64,000 nt of DNA. Origin: Ashinkailepas kermadecensis (lineage: Eukaryota > Arthropoda > Thecostraca > Neolepadidae). Below are positions 48,495 to 60,210 of this stretch, in pieces. The position numbers and the translations under genes were made by a program. The stretch spans positions 1 to 64,000 of the forward strand of contig JAOTOM010001577.1 in NCBI GenBank assembly GCA_034440615.1, given 5' to 3'. The notes below the pieces were generated by a model. That model saw nothing but the letters and a program-made list of their open reading frames with translations. It had not been told where the DNA came from and ran no database searches. Numbering within the stretch: position 1 is the first letter of the stretch; the number at the start of each line of letters is the position of its first letter.

Positions 48495-48664
48495 TGAATC
48501 CTCTACGTATGCTGGACTGTAACTGCTCGTCTGGCGGAGCCACTCTACACGTGCGGGCAGCAGTCGTCGGACCGCTGGACATACTCGGCAGTCCGCCACC
48601 CACTATCGATCCGCCAGCCACCGCCAGATTGGCCGACCAGCCGCCAGACTTTGACCAGTCGTGA
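48495..48664 (+). CDS. Candidate coding exon, unrecognised
   Basis: A possible acceptor (GTATCGACCCAG) is followed by an open frame of 55 codons to TGA 48662-48664. It encodes NPLRMLDCNCSSGGATLHVR, AAVVGPLDILGSPPPTIDPP and ATARLADQPPDFDQS. The GC-rich, proline-rich, protein-like ending stands out from the AT-rich flanks. I recognise no family, see no partner exons and cannot exclude chance. It is listed for completeness. Confidence 0.22.
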
Positions 48665-49069
48665 ACGTCAAGCGACTGACTTAAAATCGCCCAGCTTCGC
48701 CAGATGAATCAGGTGAAAATAGACGGACCAGAGTGACGTTATGATTCGCTATCGGAGAATGGGCCGAGCGGCGCACCATCAGAGCTTTCCTCAACTTCGG
48801 CCGACGTTGGTGGCAGTAGATGGGAGGGTTTCCTGCTACATTACATTTGGCAGGGTATTTCGTTACATGTGATTTGCTGGCGCTCCTAAAATAATACTTT
48901 TGTTGGTGCGGATTTTGCAGATCATTAATCCGGTTTAAGAAGTCTAGCATAGTTGAGGTGACTGCCAGCATCGTAAAGTTGTCCCATTTTGCCACCCAAA
49001 TCCTACAAATTCACCAACACACACTGATCGCTTATCTTCCTACACAGCCTCTAACTATATGATCACTAA

Positions 49070-49415
49070 TGCACAGGCGGTACCGATTGTACCTTGTATC
49101 TGTACCCAAAGGCGGTACCGATGGTACGTTGTGTCTGCATCCACAGACGGTGCCGATGGTACCTTGCATCTGTACTCCACAAGGCGGTACCGATGGTACG
49201 TTGTGTCTGCATCCACAGACGGTGCCGATGGTACCTTGCATCTGTATACACAGGCGGTACCGTTGGTACCTTGTGTCTGTATCCACCGATGGTACCTTAT
49301 GTCTGTATTCACAGGCGGTACCGATGGTGCCTTGTGTCTGTATCCACAGGCGGTACCGATGGTACGTTGTGTCTGTATCCACAGGCGGTACCGATGGTAC
49401 CTTGTGTCTCGAAAT
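49070..49415. repeat. 35-37-bp minisatellite, about 10 copies
   Basis: Units contain GGCGGTACCGATGGTACCTT, then GTGTCTGTATCCACA, with GGTACC palindromes in most copies. Two variants (TGTATCCACA and TGCATCCACA) alternate in the left half. Confidence 0.93.
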
Positions 49416-50354
49416 ATCACTAAATGGGGATTATACGGCATTGGCGTCAGCAAATGGGAGCTGCCATTGCATCCTAGCTATCTTAGTTAGTCTTTTACGG
49501 AAGGATTCTGATCAGCAGCGAAATGGTTAGTGGAGGCATATGGTGTTCTCCCTCATCCGTAGGTCCCAACAACTAAGCCACCGATTTTCTGTCAGAAAAC
49601 GGCAATCGATTGTTTCTGTTATGGATGAAATCGTCTTCAACATCCCCTAGCATTGCATAGTAAAAACAAATCGTTGTAGAACTCACACTTCGGGACATTC
49701 GTCACCGGACGGCACTTGGTGTGGCTTTGTGTCCTGATGTGGCATGTATGACCTGGCGGCGCCTACGATCTGACACCCGACAACTTACATTCCTGCTGGC
49801 GGAAGACATCTGTTAGACTGACGCCAAAATACTGGCCTGAATGTTATGTCGTTGCATTTTAGTTCCGCCGCTTAACGTAATCTGACCTTGACCGAGCAAA
49901 TCATGGCGTGATCCGCTGCCATCTTGTGATCGCCTATAAGAACATGGAATGATGACACGTGAATAAGAAGACACATTGTGAACATGTACTGTACCTTACA
50001 TGTGGTGGTGTCACTTCGATACAGAACCGAGCGGACATGACCTGGACAAAACCGTCGCAGATCATGCAATACTTCCGGTGGTCATCTAAAGTTTTGGCAC
50101 AGTTTGCACTAAGTTGGCTAAGCATAAGGAATACGTCTTGCTATCCCCTGCACTCATACAGCTCATCAATAGACTGGCGAAGCGTCATGAGTGTGCAATA
50201 GCAGCCGCCAAAAGGTGCCCAGCAAGCCGTCCGCTCTCGACGCCTTCAGCAGCACAAAGGTGATAACGAGTCGTGCCGACGCCTGCCAAGCTCACGATTG
50301 TGCCGTTCTGCCGGCAAAAGTTAGTAAACGCCGCCGACCTGCGGCCAGTGTTTG
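49416..50354. other. No feature recognised
   Basis: Unique sequence, no supported gene. Confidence 0.5.
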
Positions 50355-50605
50355 TTATCGGTCGCCAGCAGGCCTGCACGGCCAGTGTTTGGTTCCAGTC
50401 GCCAGCAGGCCTGCCCGGCCAGTGTTTGGTCCCAGTCGCCAGCAGGCCTGCCCGGCCAGTGTTTGGTCCCAGTCGCCAGCAGGCCTGCCCGGCCAGTGTT
50501 TGGTCCCAGTCGCCAGCAGGCCTGCCCGGCCAGTGTTTGGTCCCGGTCGCCAGCAGGCCTGCCCGGCCAGTGTTTGTTCTCGGTCGCCAGCCGGCCCTGT
50601 CCGGC
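50355..50605. repeat. 37-bp GC-rich minisatellite, about 7 copies
   Basis: Units contain GTCGCCAGCAGGCCTGCCCG, then GCCAGTGTTTGG. Copies are nearly identical in the middle and diverge at both ends. Open frames on both strands are repeat artefacts. Confidence 0.93.
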
Positions 50606-51929
50606 CGCGCCGGCGGGAAATGCAGTTTGCGTGTCGTGCGCTGCATGTGCCACACTCGAGCGGGTCTGGCCAGTGTTGCGCCGCCAGCACATTAGCCTGA
50701 AAGGTTTCGCCGACAGTCGTCGGGTCAAAGTGTGAAGCCATCGCTCTGGCCGCGCGGCCATCGCCAGTGTCGACTGGCTCGGTGCGGCCGGTCGCCGATG
50801 GCAGGACGGTGCCGCGCCACGGTGGGATGCGCACTTCGCGGGAAGCGTGGTAACTTACAGGCCGAGATGGCGAAGACGGAATGGCACATTGGCGCGTGAC
50901 TCCAGCAGCTGGAACGACAGTGTTCCGGATGGAACGAATCCCGATCTGCTGGTCTGAGGAACAAAGAAGAGTAATTCAGCCGCACTAGCGGCGAGGACAA
51001 GACGACAAATAAGTATAAAACACGGAGTATTGTTCATTTGTCTGAAAATGATCGGATAGCTAGGAGATTGCTTATGGATTCACGTGGTTGTGACTCTAGC
51101 ACTGCGTCCTTCCGACTACTTGTTCCAAGAAATATGTTTCATTGAATAAACGAGATAAATATTCCGTGACTAAATAATTTTGTTTGAATGATATCCCTAA
51201 ATCTTCGTTATCTGACGTTAGCATGGATACAATTGTATTTGACCGATATCTTCTTGTAAAACCTTCCCTGCTGTCTAAGTGAAGTTACAAATCTAGGTGG
51301 ACTTATCACCAATTTTGGTAGTTGGACTTCGGTGCGTAGTATTATTAGGATTTTTGGGCGCATCAACTGCATTGGTTATACAGCGCCCATTGATTTCGGT
51401 GCTGGTAGATACGCTGCATGCACACACCGAAACGTGGTAAATACGATAGGGATACGAATACGTTACGAATACGATACAATATGGTGTGTACATTTTGTGA
51501 TAAATGTGCAAGTATCAGAATGTCTGCGAGCTTACGTGCCTATCTGATGCACGTATATGTGGATAATCAGACTATTTAGTCCTAAGGATCATTGGAAGGC
51601 ATTTGGCTTGGTAATTCAGCGGGAACAAACGAAAATTAAATGTTCACATTTTTGATCGTTTTCCTTTGGCCATTATTCCCTTCCCAGTCATTGTAGAGGT
51701 CCGAAACGGTCCAACCGATCAACATTACATTCCGCATATCCCTATCGAGACATCACATACTTGCTCTGTATATGTTTCAGGTCAGGGCCACATAAGGTTG
51801 CGGACTTGTGATGTCACAATATCAGTACCCTTTCTAACATCAATACTAAATGACCACTAGCTCAGCGACGCGACATTGTGTTGGTCAATTTTTGGCCTGT
51901 GGCCTATTAGAAGTTATTTATATCAGAAA
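50606..51929. other. No feature recognised
   Basis: GC-rich to about 50990, then AT-rich. No supported gene or repeat. Confidence 0.5.
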
Positions 51930-53170
51930 GCTAAAATCAAATAAGTCCGCTGACTTCTTTGATCTGACGTAAGATGACCATTCCAAGGTCATCTTACGTC
52001 AATGACCTTAGGTGAAGTCAGTTTCCCCATATTACTTTGAAGGCATCATGGGATAATTTTGCCCCTGATTTGCGTGATGACAACCATTCTGACTTATTTT
52101 CGTCACAAAATCATGCTTTTAAACGTTTTAGTACTTGTTGATGCTGTAGTACCCGCATGAATCAGTCGGGGTCAGACCCTCATTTGTCGTGATCTGTGAG
52201 GTTACTAGTTCACCTGAAGAGACCAACCTGAATACCGTTGTGACGGCAACGACACTGGCTACACGTTGGCATCTGTTTCGAATTTGTTCGATTCACTACT
52301 AAGAGGTTAGGGTGGAGACCGAAAGATGATGGATGAAATGATACAGCCAATGTTATGCTGGCAGCACATGGCAGCGGCCACTACTTCCCTGCATCTGTGA
52401 AAAAGAACACGATAAGGGCCATACAGCGAGCCGGGGGAAGATTTCTATTTCATTTCACCTCCAAGGCTGAGGACAAGAACGCCCGTGGAAGTTCATAGCT
52501 AGCATCGCAGCAAACCAGACGACTGCTGATGCCAATAAAGACATCCAAGGAAGTGCCAAGCAAGACCCTGGCGAATTTCAGGAATAATAATTGCGGTACA
52601 ATTAGAAGACTAGAATTACCTTCTATTCATGTGAGAAAGGATTAGTTTTGTACCTAGTTAGTTATTCAGGCTTAAAGAGCTCTTCGACCAGTGTTTGATC
52701 ATTGACATCCATAATGGTGTACCTCGGTGCAGCACATGCAAACTGGAAAATGTTGAGCTATTTTCCTGACAGCAGTGAATGTTACTGCGGGGGGGTCGTC
52801 CCCTGCCGTCCTCCATCCTACTTTCTTAGCGGTGAATCGGACAAAACCGAAAGAGGTGCGAAAGTTTGATCCGTTTCGTTGCGGTCACAACGGTGCCCTG
52901 GTTGATCTTCACGTCAACTGGTGCTCTCATAGTTCACGACAAAGGGGAGCGTCGGACTCAAATTAGTTCCCGCGGGAATTACAGCGTCAACCACTACTAA
53001 TTGGTTTTAAAAAATGTGATGAAACTAAGCCAAAATGGTTGTCTTCACGTGAATGAAGACCAAGACTTACTCCATGACACCTTCAAGGCCATATGGGGCA
53101 AATTATATTATCTAAGGTAATTGACCTTCGATGGCTTTGAAAAGACCGCTGACTTGTTTGACCTGGTCTG
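51930..53170. mobile_element. About 1.2-kb element with decayed long terminal inverted repeats
   Basis: The reverse complement of about 51935-52115 aligns with about 53017-53160. Shared blocks in order are AATGGTTGTC, TTCACG or ATCACG, ATGACACCTTCAAG or ATGATGCCTTCAAA, ATATGGGG, CTAAGGT, TTGAC, and GACTTGTTTGA or GACTTATTTGA. Inner and outer ends are oriented as in terminal inverted repeats of one element, with about 890 bp between. No transposase or target duplication was recognised. Two independent copies in opposite orientation are the alternative. Confidence 0.55.
51965..52001. repeat. Perfect 15-bp hairpin
   Basis: TGACGTAAGATGACC (51965-51979) and its exact reverse complement (51987-52001) flank a 7-base loop ATTCCAA. 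It lies within the left inverted-repeat arm and is not present in the right arm. Confidence 0.9.
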
Positions 53171-54925
53171 AATCCTTCACTGTGTGACCTTACCTGATCC
53201 GGACCTAAAGCATCGATCCAACATATCTGTCGCATCTAGATACACCAGATATGTTGCCAAATTTCATGTCCATAGCTTGCCAATTTCATGTCCATCGGTG
53301 GGATCGATTCGGACATATGTATGCAAGGATAATGACTGGGAAGGGATAATGAGCAAAGGAAAGCGAGCACAAATGGCAAAATGGCAACTGCCAGGTTACC
53401 AAAGTAACCGCCGTCCAGTGATGAATCTCACTTTGGATGCTGATCCACGAACTATAAGTGCATCATTTAGGACCCCAAGGTCATGCGAATTCTTTGCAAG
53501 CTGCAAAATTGAGCACTGTCCACAAAATTGACACACCCAATTTCCTTCAGACACATTTCTTCCCAGTTCCCAGTACTCAACACATGGTGTTCGTCTCGTC
53601 TTCCTTCTGTTTTCTTTTGCAGCTGTGCCATTTCATGTCTTCCTTTGGGGCGCCATCATTCTTATGCAGCCTTCGTCTATCGTCTATCTCTTTTCTCCGT
53701 GCATTATACATGCAAAGTCACCGCCATGCTGACAAGCAGTCTTTCAGAAGACTGCAATATAACCTTCTTTGAACCCATGACCCGGGCCCAACCGCACCAC
53801 GGCTTTGTCACGAGAAACAAACGCAGGCAGTTCAAACGGCATGCGATGGCACTCGTGCCAACTGCGAACACCAGCCAGCTAAGCCAAATCAGTATGGGAC
53901 ACTCGACACCGAGAACGCACATTCGCGCAGCCACGCAATTAGCAAACAAAACCATCCAGTCAGACGCGATCAGCGGTGGATCTGTGCGATGTTTTGTGTA
54001 GCTTCTCGGTGGTAGACCTTACGCTCCCGCAGCATTATTAGACCTTTTTCCACAAAGATCCTGCTGATGATCCCTCCTCTAACAGAAACGTTGCAATGCT
54101 CAAAACTCATAGCGAGCTCGGAATTGTTTTGAGATATGAAAGAGACAAACCGATGTGGCATAATCTTCCGGTCAAATTAAGGCGCAAAATGAAACAAAGC
54201 TAACACTGCCATTGCTATCGCTATTAACCGACGGTGTTATTTTGGTCCAATGTTGTGCCTCAATATACGCCAGATATTTTACACCGAATTAGCACTAGCA
54301 GTCATGCTCAAGAAAACATTGCACTTCATGAAACAAACACCTGAAAAGTTTCAGAATATACTAGACATGTTTTTAAAGAGACGAGCATCTTCAAAAGTAT
54401 TCATAGCCACATTTCTCCGTCCCAATCATATCCGTGACGCAATAGCTATGCACTCATGGGCGTCCACAATGTCTACAACGTCAAAGAGTAACAGCTGGCA
54501 CGTTCTCATTTACTGCACCCGATACACCAACGCTCTATGCTCATCAACTCATAATACAACAGAAATGCACTACCACGATCACCACTATCCACGAATACAA
54601 TAACTGCCTAGCACTACATGAACTAGTCTTTCAATTGCGATCGGGGTTTTGACGTGTGGTTGCGATTGTGGTGTTAAATGGAAAAACAAGACAGAATTAA
54701 CAAAGAGATGTAGATAACCAAGGAAAGCACAATATGAGTTAAACTCAAAATGAAAGTGCAAAAACAAGAAATAACAGCACATTACAGCAAAATAAAAACC
54801 TGAACAAACTGCCCCAGTGGATAACATCGTGTTGAATTCCACTACTCATGGGCAACATGGCATGACCCGTTCTTCCCACACACCTAACGATATCCCAACC
54901 TATTCCCATATACGTCCAACATCCC
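53171..54925. other. No gene firmly recognised
   Basis: A phrase near 54150 (MWHNLPVKLRRK) faintly recalls the end of LINE reverse transcriptases but is too short to call. Other open frames have no family features. 54670-54800 is A-rich. Confidence 0.4.
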
Positions 54926-55010
54926 AGCCAATGTGCCGACCAGTCAATGTGCCGACCAGTCAATGTGCCGACCAGTCAATGTGCCGACCAGTCAATGTGA
55001 CCAGTCATTG
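54926..55010. repeat. 16-bp tandem repeat, about 5 copies
   Basis: CCAGTCAATGTGCCGA is repeated with perfect central copies, ending just before the 31-bp array. Confidence 0.93.
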
Positions 55011-55048
55011 TGGTACGCTTTTTTCCGCCGCCATGTGACTCGAAGCTC

Positions 55049-57040
55049 GAAGGTCACATGTAGACCGCGGTGGGATTGGGAGTGTCACAGGTGGACCGTG
55101 ATAAGACTGGGAAGGTCACATGTAGACCGCGGTGGGATTGGGAGTGTCACAGGTGGACCGTGATAAGACTGGGAAGGTCACATGTAGGCCGCGGTGGGAT
55201 TGGGAGTGTCACAGGTGGATCGTGGTGGGACTGGGAATGTCACAGGTGGACCGTGATAAGACTGGGAAGGTCACATGTAGACCGCGGTGGGATTGGGAAC
55301 GTCACAGGTGGATCGTGGTGGGACTGAGAATGTCACAGGTGGACCGTGATAAGACTGGGAAGGTCACATGTAGACCGCGGTGGGATTGGGAACGTCACAG
55401 GTGGATCGTGGTGGGACTGAGAATGTCACAGGTGGATCGTGATAAGACTGGGAAGGTCACATGTAGACCGCAGTGGGACTGGGAACGTCACAGGTGGACC
55501 GTGGTGGGACTGAGAATGTCACAGGTGGACCGTGATAAGACTGGGAAGGTCACATGTAGACCGCGGTGGGACTGGGAACGTCGCAGGTGGACCGTGATAA
55601 GACTGGGAAGGTCACATGTAGAGCGCGGTGGGATTGGGAGTGTCACAGGTGGATCGTGGTGGGACTGAGAATGTCACAGGTGGACCGTGATAAGACTGGG
55701 AAGGTCACATGTAGACCGCGGTGGGACTGAGAACGTCACAGGTGGACCGTGATAAGACTGGGAAGGTCACAGGTGGACCGTGGTGGGACTGAGAATGTCA
55801 CAGGTGGACCGTGATAAGACTGGGAAGGTCACATGTAGACCGCGGTGGGACTGAGAACGTCACAGGTGGACCGTGATAAGACTGGGAAGGTCACATGTAG
55901 ACCGCGGTGGGACTGAGAACGTCACAGGTGGGCCGTGATAAGACTGGGAAGGTCACATGTAGACCGCGGTGGGATTGGGAGTGTCACAGGTGGACCGTGG
56001 TGGGACTGGAGAGTGTCACAGGTGGACCGTGATAAGACTGGGAAGGTCACATGTAGACCGCGGTGGGATTGGGAGTGTCACAGGTGGATCGTGGTGGGAC
56101 TGGACAGGTGGACCGTGATAAGACTGGGGGTACATGCTGGGTTGGGAGTGTCACAGGTGGACCGTGATAAGACTGGGAAGGTCACATGTAGACCGCGGTG
56201 GGATTGGGAGTGTCACAGGTGGATCGTGGTGGGACTGAGAATGTCACAGGTGGACCGTGATAAGACTGGGAAGGTCACATGTAGACCGCGGTGGGATTGG
56301 GAGTGTCACAGGTGGATCGTGGTGGGACTGAGAATGTCACAGGTGGACCGTGATAAGACTGGGAAGGTCACATGTAGACCGCGGTGGGATTGGGAGTGTC
56401 ACAGGTGGATCGTGGTGGGACTGAGAATGTCACAGGTGGACCGTGATAAGACTGGGAAGGTCACATGTAGACCGCGGTGGGATTGGGAGTGTCACAGGTG
56501 GATTGTGGTGGGACTGAGAATGTCACAGGTGGACCGTGATAAGACTGGGAAGGTCCTGTAGACCGGTGGGACTGGGAACGTCACAGGTGGACCGTGATAA
56601 GACTGGGAAGGTCACATGTAGACCGCGGTGGGATTGGGAGTGTCACAGGTGGATCGTGGTGGGACTGAGAATGTCACAGGTGGACCGTGATAAGACTGGG
56701 AAGGTCACATGTAGACCGCGGTGGGATTGGGAGTGTCACAGGTGGATCGTGGTGGGACTGAGAATGTCACAGGTGGACCGTGATAAGACTGGGAAGGTCA
56801 CATGTAGACCGCGGTGGGATTGGGAGTGTCACAGGTGGATCGTGGTGGGACTGAGAATGTCATAGGTGGACCGTGATAAGACTGGGAAGGTCACATGTAG
56901 ACCGCGGTGGGATTGGGAACGTCACAGGTGGACCGTGGTGGGACTGAGAATGTCACAGGTGGACCGTGATAAGACTGGGAAGGTCACATGTAGACCGCGG
57001 TGGGATTGGGAACGTCGCAGGTGGACCGCGGTGAGACCTG
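55049..57040. repeat. 31-bp monomers in a trimeric (93-bp) higher-order array
   Basis: Three 31-bp monomer types share ACA.GT.GA.CG. A contains GGACCGTGATAAGACTGGGA, B contains GTAGACCGCGGTGGGATTGG and C contains GGATCGTGGTGGGACTGAGA. In the right half they run regularly as A-B-C. In 55680-55960 the C monomer is often missing, and near 56100-56140 and 56555 there are deletions. About 64 monomers in all. Open frames over it are artefacts of the 93-bp period. Confidence 0.95.
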
Positions 57041-58261
57041 GAATGTATTGATGCTGGTATTTTGTTATTCCTCTTCGAGTACAAAACGGTTGTGACAACG
57101 TCATGAAAGGTCATGGAAAGGTGTGACATGGCATGGGCCGGCAGTAAACTTTAATATTATTAATGTGCACCAACCATTTGCGGTAATGTACTGAGTATTG
57201 TAATTGTCCGGAAATGACCAAGAAATCACGTTTCTCTTCCTTCGGAAACACATAGATTGAACTAACAGCTTCATGGTTATTTTAAACACACAAGAAGTGG
57301 AAGTTAGGCATGACGCCAATTCCGAACTTCAGCCTTTAAAATCTCATTCGGGAAGCAAAAATAACGTTATGAAAACTCCTACAAATAGGATTTGTTGTTC
57401 CATTTTTATGGGGGAGGGCAACGGCAATGCATTGTTGGTTGTCGTTCATGCATGCTGTTTACAAAAGCAAGATTGCTCAACACTGCATTGCTAAGTAGGG
57501 ATATTTCAACTCAAGGTTCAAGGGAGTGTTCCATTCAGCTGCACGGTAAGCCTGGCTCTTCCCGCACCGATACTGCCTCTCACTGGATACGTAGCAGACT
57601 GTGCAGCAGCTAAACGCTTTAACTTTCGCCAACCACATCCATCTCTTCGCTGACCACTCTGACACAGATCACACGATTTATAGCCTTGTAAGCTGTGCCA
57701 ACAAAATATCTGGCTCGCCGCAATATGCCTCTCAGACCTTGTTCCGAAAATGGACACTTTTGAGAAATGATGCATTTCCCACGGATAGGTCGTAAAACAC
57801 CGCTTCAGTAGATGCTAGAAGCATAGACACATGGAATATGTTTGCACATTTTTAATCTGTCGGTGGATTAATTAGGATTGAGTGCCGGAGCTGGGAATAT
57901 CGTTCAACCCACCTGCGGTGCCACTAATAATGCGTCTTAGAAACATCTGGGGCACAGCGTAGATAATCTCGAGCCAATATTTATAATAGGCTCCGTATAG
58001 ATAGCACCGCTATTTATTGACTCTCTAGAGCAGGTGTGTACGATGTCTACGTGACTGACTATCGCCATTTGATCCGCAGATGGTGTCGTGCTTCACCAGT
58101 GCCGTTCGGCAGAGTCTTCGTCATTTCCTGTGGCATGATATGCTGAGCCCTATCACTCCTCCAGATTCTCAACCAGAGCATTTCGTTTCAGAAAAGGACT
58201 GTGAGAGCAGTGAGTAAATGAATCTCTCCAGCATTCTGGATTACCCGATTTAGCTACATAG
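57041..58261. other. No feature recognised
   Basis: Unique sequence without supported genes or repeats. Confidence 0.5.
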
Positions 58262-58475
58262 TCTGTAGCACCTTTGTAGCACCTTTGTAGCACCTTTGTA
58301 GCCGGCACCTTTTAGCTATGATTTAGCTACATAGTCTGTAGCCGGCACCTTTTAGCTATGATTTAGCTACATAGTCTGTAGCCGGCACCTTTTAGCTATG
58401 ATTTAGCTACATAGTCTGTAGCCGGCACCTTTTAGCTATGATTTAGCTACATAGTCTGTAGCCGGCACCTTTTTC
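58262..58475. repeat. 13-bp and 40-bp tandem repeats
   Basis: TAGCACCTTTG is repeated three times, then a 40-bp unit (CGGCACCTTTTAGCTATGAT, then TTAGCTACATAGTCTGTAGC) about 4.5 times, nearly perfect. Confidence 0.95.
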
Positions 58476-58493
58476 TGCATGCTGCTTGCGTGG

Positions 58494-58712
58494 AAAACGA
58501 CACCGTAAATAGACACGACCCGGAACCAGGAAACGTGACGTTTGGTCTAAAACGACACCGTAAACAGACACGACCCGGAACCAGGAAACGTGACGTTTGG
58601 TCTAAAACGACACCGTAAACAGACACGACCCGGAACCAGGAAACGTGACGTTTGGTCTAAAACGACACCGTAAACAGACATGACCCGGAACCAGGAAACG
58701 TGATGTTTGGTC
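58494..58712. repeat. 55-bp minisatellite, 4 copies
   Basis: The 55-bp unit contains AAAACGACACCGTAAACAGA, CACGACCCGGAACCAGG and AAACGTGACGTTTGGTCT. Copies are nearly identical, the last with two changes. Confidence 0.96.
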
Positions 58713-59059
58713 TGCAAAAAAGATCTTCAAGGTAGGCAACAAAATAGACGGGGTATCGAGGTTAGCTGCATAGCAGTCAAGTGATGTCGAACTTCGCCAT
58801 AGCATTCGTGCATCGCGTGTGAGTTAATATATTATTCATGTGAGCGGATGCATATGCTCACCAATGCCATACTATAATTGCGGATGCAAAATCCCGAAAG
58901 CGGTATTACACCAAATCGAATCGTACCCTGCAGCTAAAGTTCGACAAAGGCCAGACAATTTCATATGGCTTAGGTTGCAACTTAGCAGTCTTTCAAACGA
59001 TCCTCCGACAAAAAGACTATTTTTGTATTTCGATTTTGAGATAGGTTGATTAGTTACAA

Positions 59060-60210
59060 AGGTAGCCAGGGAAACCAGATTCCGGTCTTGCTCCTGCCCT
59101 CTGTCGGTAACACATGGTGTGGTGCAGGACTCGATCTTGGGCCCGGTTATGTTCCTAATATTCTCCAATGACCTCCCACAACATATCCCACACGGCAAGA
59201 TTGTTATGTATGCCGATGATGTCCAGTTCCTCGACTCCGGGAAGCGAAACGAAATCACAGCCATAAGCCAACGATTGAATGAATCACTGTCAGTCGCCTT
59301 TAACTGGTTCATCCAGAATCGACTAAAAGTAAATCCCTCCAAAACTGAGATGGTTGTTCTCCAATCTTCTAGACATACACCTGTGAAATTATCTGTTCGT
59401 CTGGGCCATTTAGAAATAGTACCCACGAAGTCTGTGAAATTACTTGGCGTGAAAATTGACTCACACCTGTCCTGGGATGTGCATGTATCTACTGTTGTGC
59501 GTCTGTGTAACTGCATACTCATTGGACTCGCTAGACTGCGTCATAAGTTTTCTCACATTACGAGACGGGTGCTAATTGAGGCACTCGTATTCCCCCACAT
59601 AAGATACTGTGTGTCTGTCTGGGGAAGCTGTAGCAGAGCCCAGAAACCACGCATTCAAAAATGCATCAACTTTGGTGCAAGGATTGTCGCCGGCTTGCAC
59701 TACCGGGATCATGTGTCGCCCACGTTGAAAGAACTAGGATGGCTCAAATTCGAGGATTTCATATCCGAGGCAGATGCTCACTCAGTTTTCGAAATTATGA
59801 ACGAGTTCACTGGCCCAGAACTCATTCGCGGTCAACTAAACTGTCGCTCAACTGTGTCGCAACGGAGCACCAGGGCCACGGCTAACGGTGAACTCCAGGT
59901 ACCACGATGCCGCACAGAATTCGCGCGCCGCTCCTTCATACCGAGAGCTTGCCGGACGTGGAACAATCTGCCTCCAGATGTGAGGAACTCAGGTGGCTAC
60001 AATGTTTTCAAACGGAGACTTTCGGCCATGCTGCGCATGTCCGGGCTCTAACCTCCGGCCTCCGGAACATCGCTTACATCAGCACTGTGATGCCACTCGT
60101 TGTTATCGTGTATGCTCGTGATGATGGTTTGTGCTGCACATTAGTGCACTTCTGTGACGGAAACGGAAAAACCCTGCTCGGGAGGTTCCGAAATACATTA
60201 CATTACATAA
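59060..60210 (+). mobile_element. LINE with long intact reverse-transcriptase C-terminal frame
   Basis: An open frame of more than 310 codons runs to the TAA just before 60052. It reads VTHGVVQDSILGPVMFL (normally GVPQGS), the catalytic box YADD (59209-59220), LKVNPSKTEMVV, VKLLGVKIDSHLSWDVHV, FPHIRYCVSVWGS, and a final RSFIPRACRTWNNLPPDVRN. This is the palm, thumb and tail of a non-LTR reverse transcriptase. It has a short 3' region and a microsatellite tail of ATTAC units (60194-60208), as in CR1/L2-like elements. It is 5'-truncated, lacking the endonuclease and fingers. The Gly to Asp change in the PQG motif predicts an inactive enzyme. Confidence 0.9.

Noticed and set aside
53970..54200. 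End of a LINE reverse transcriptase (WHNLPVKLRRK)
   Set aside because: A single short phrase without other reverse-transcriptase motifs nearby.
42630..54900. Homology between A-rich segments near 42640-42900 and 54670-54890
   Set aside because: Only an 11-base match (ATGACCCGTTC) and shared A-richness; not enough to claim a common element.
55070..57051. Open frames with DRDKTGKVTCRPRWDWE repeats
   Set aside because: The 93-bp period keeps the frame open; composition and lack of start or splice context argue against a gene.
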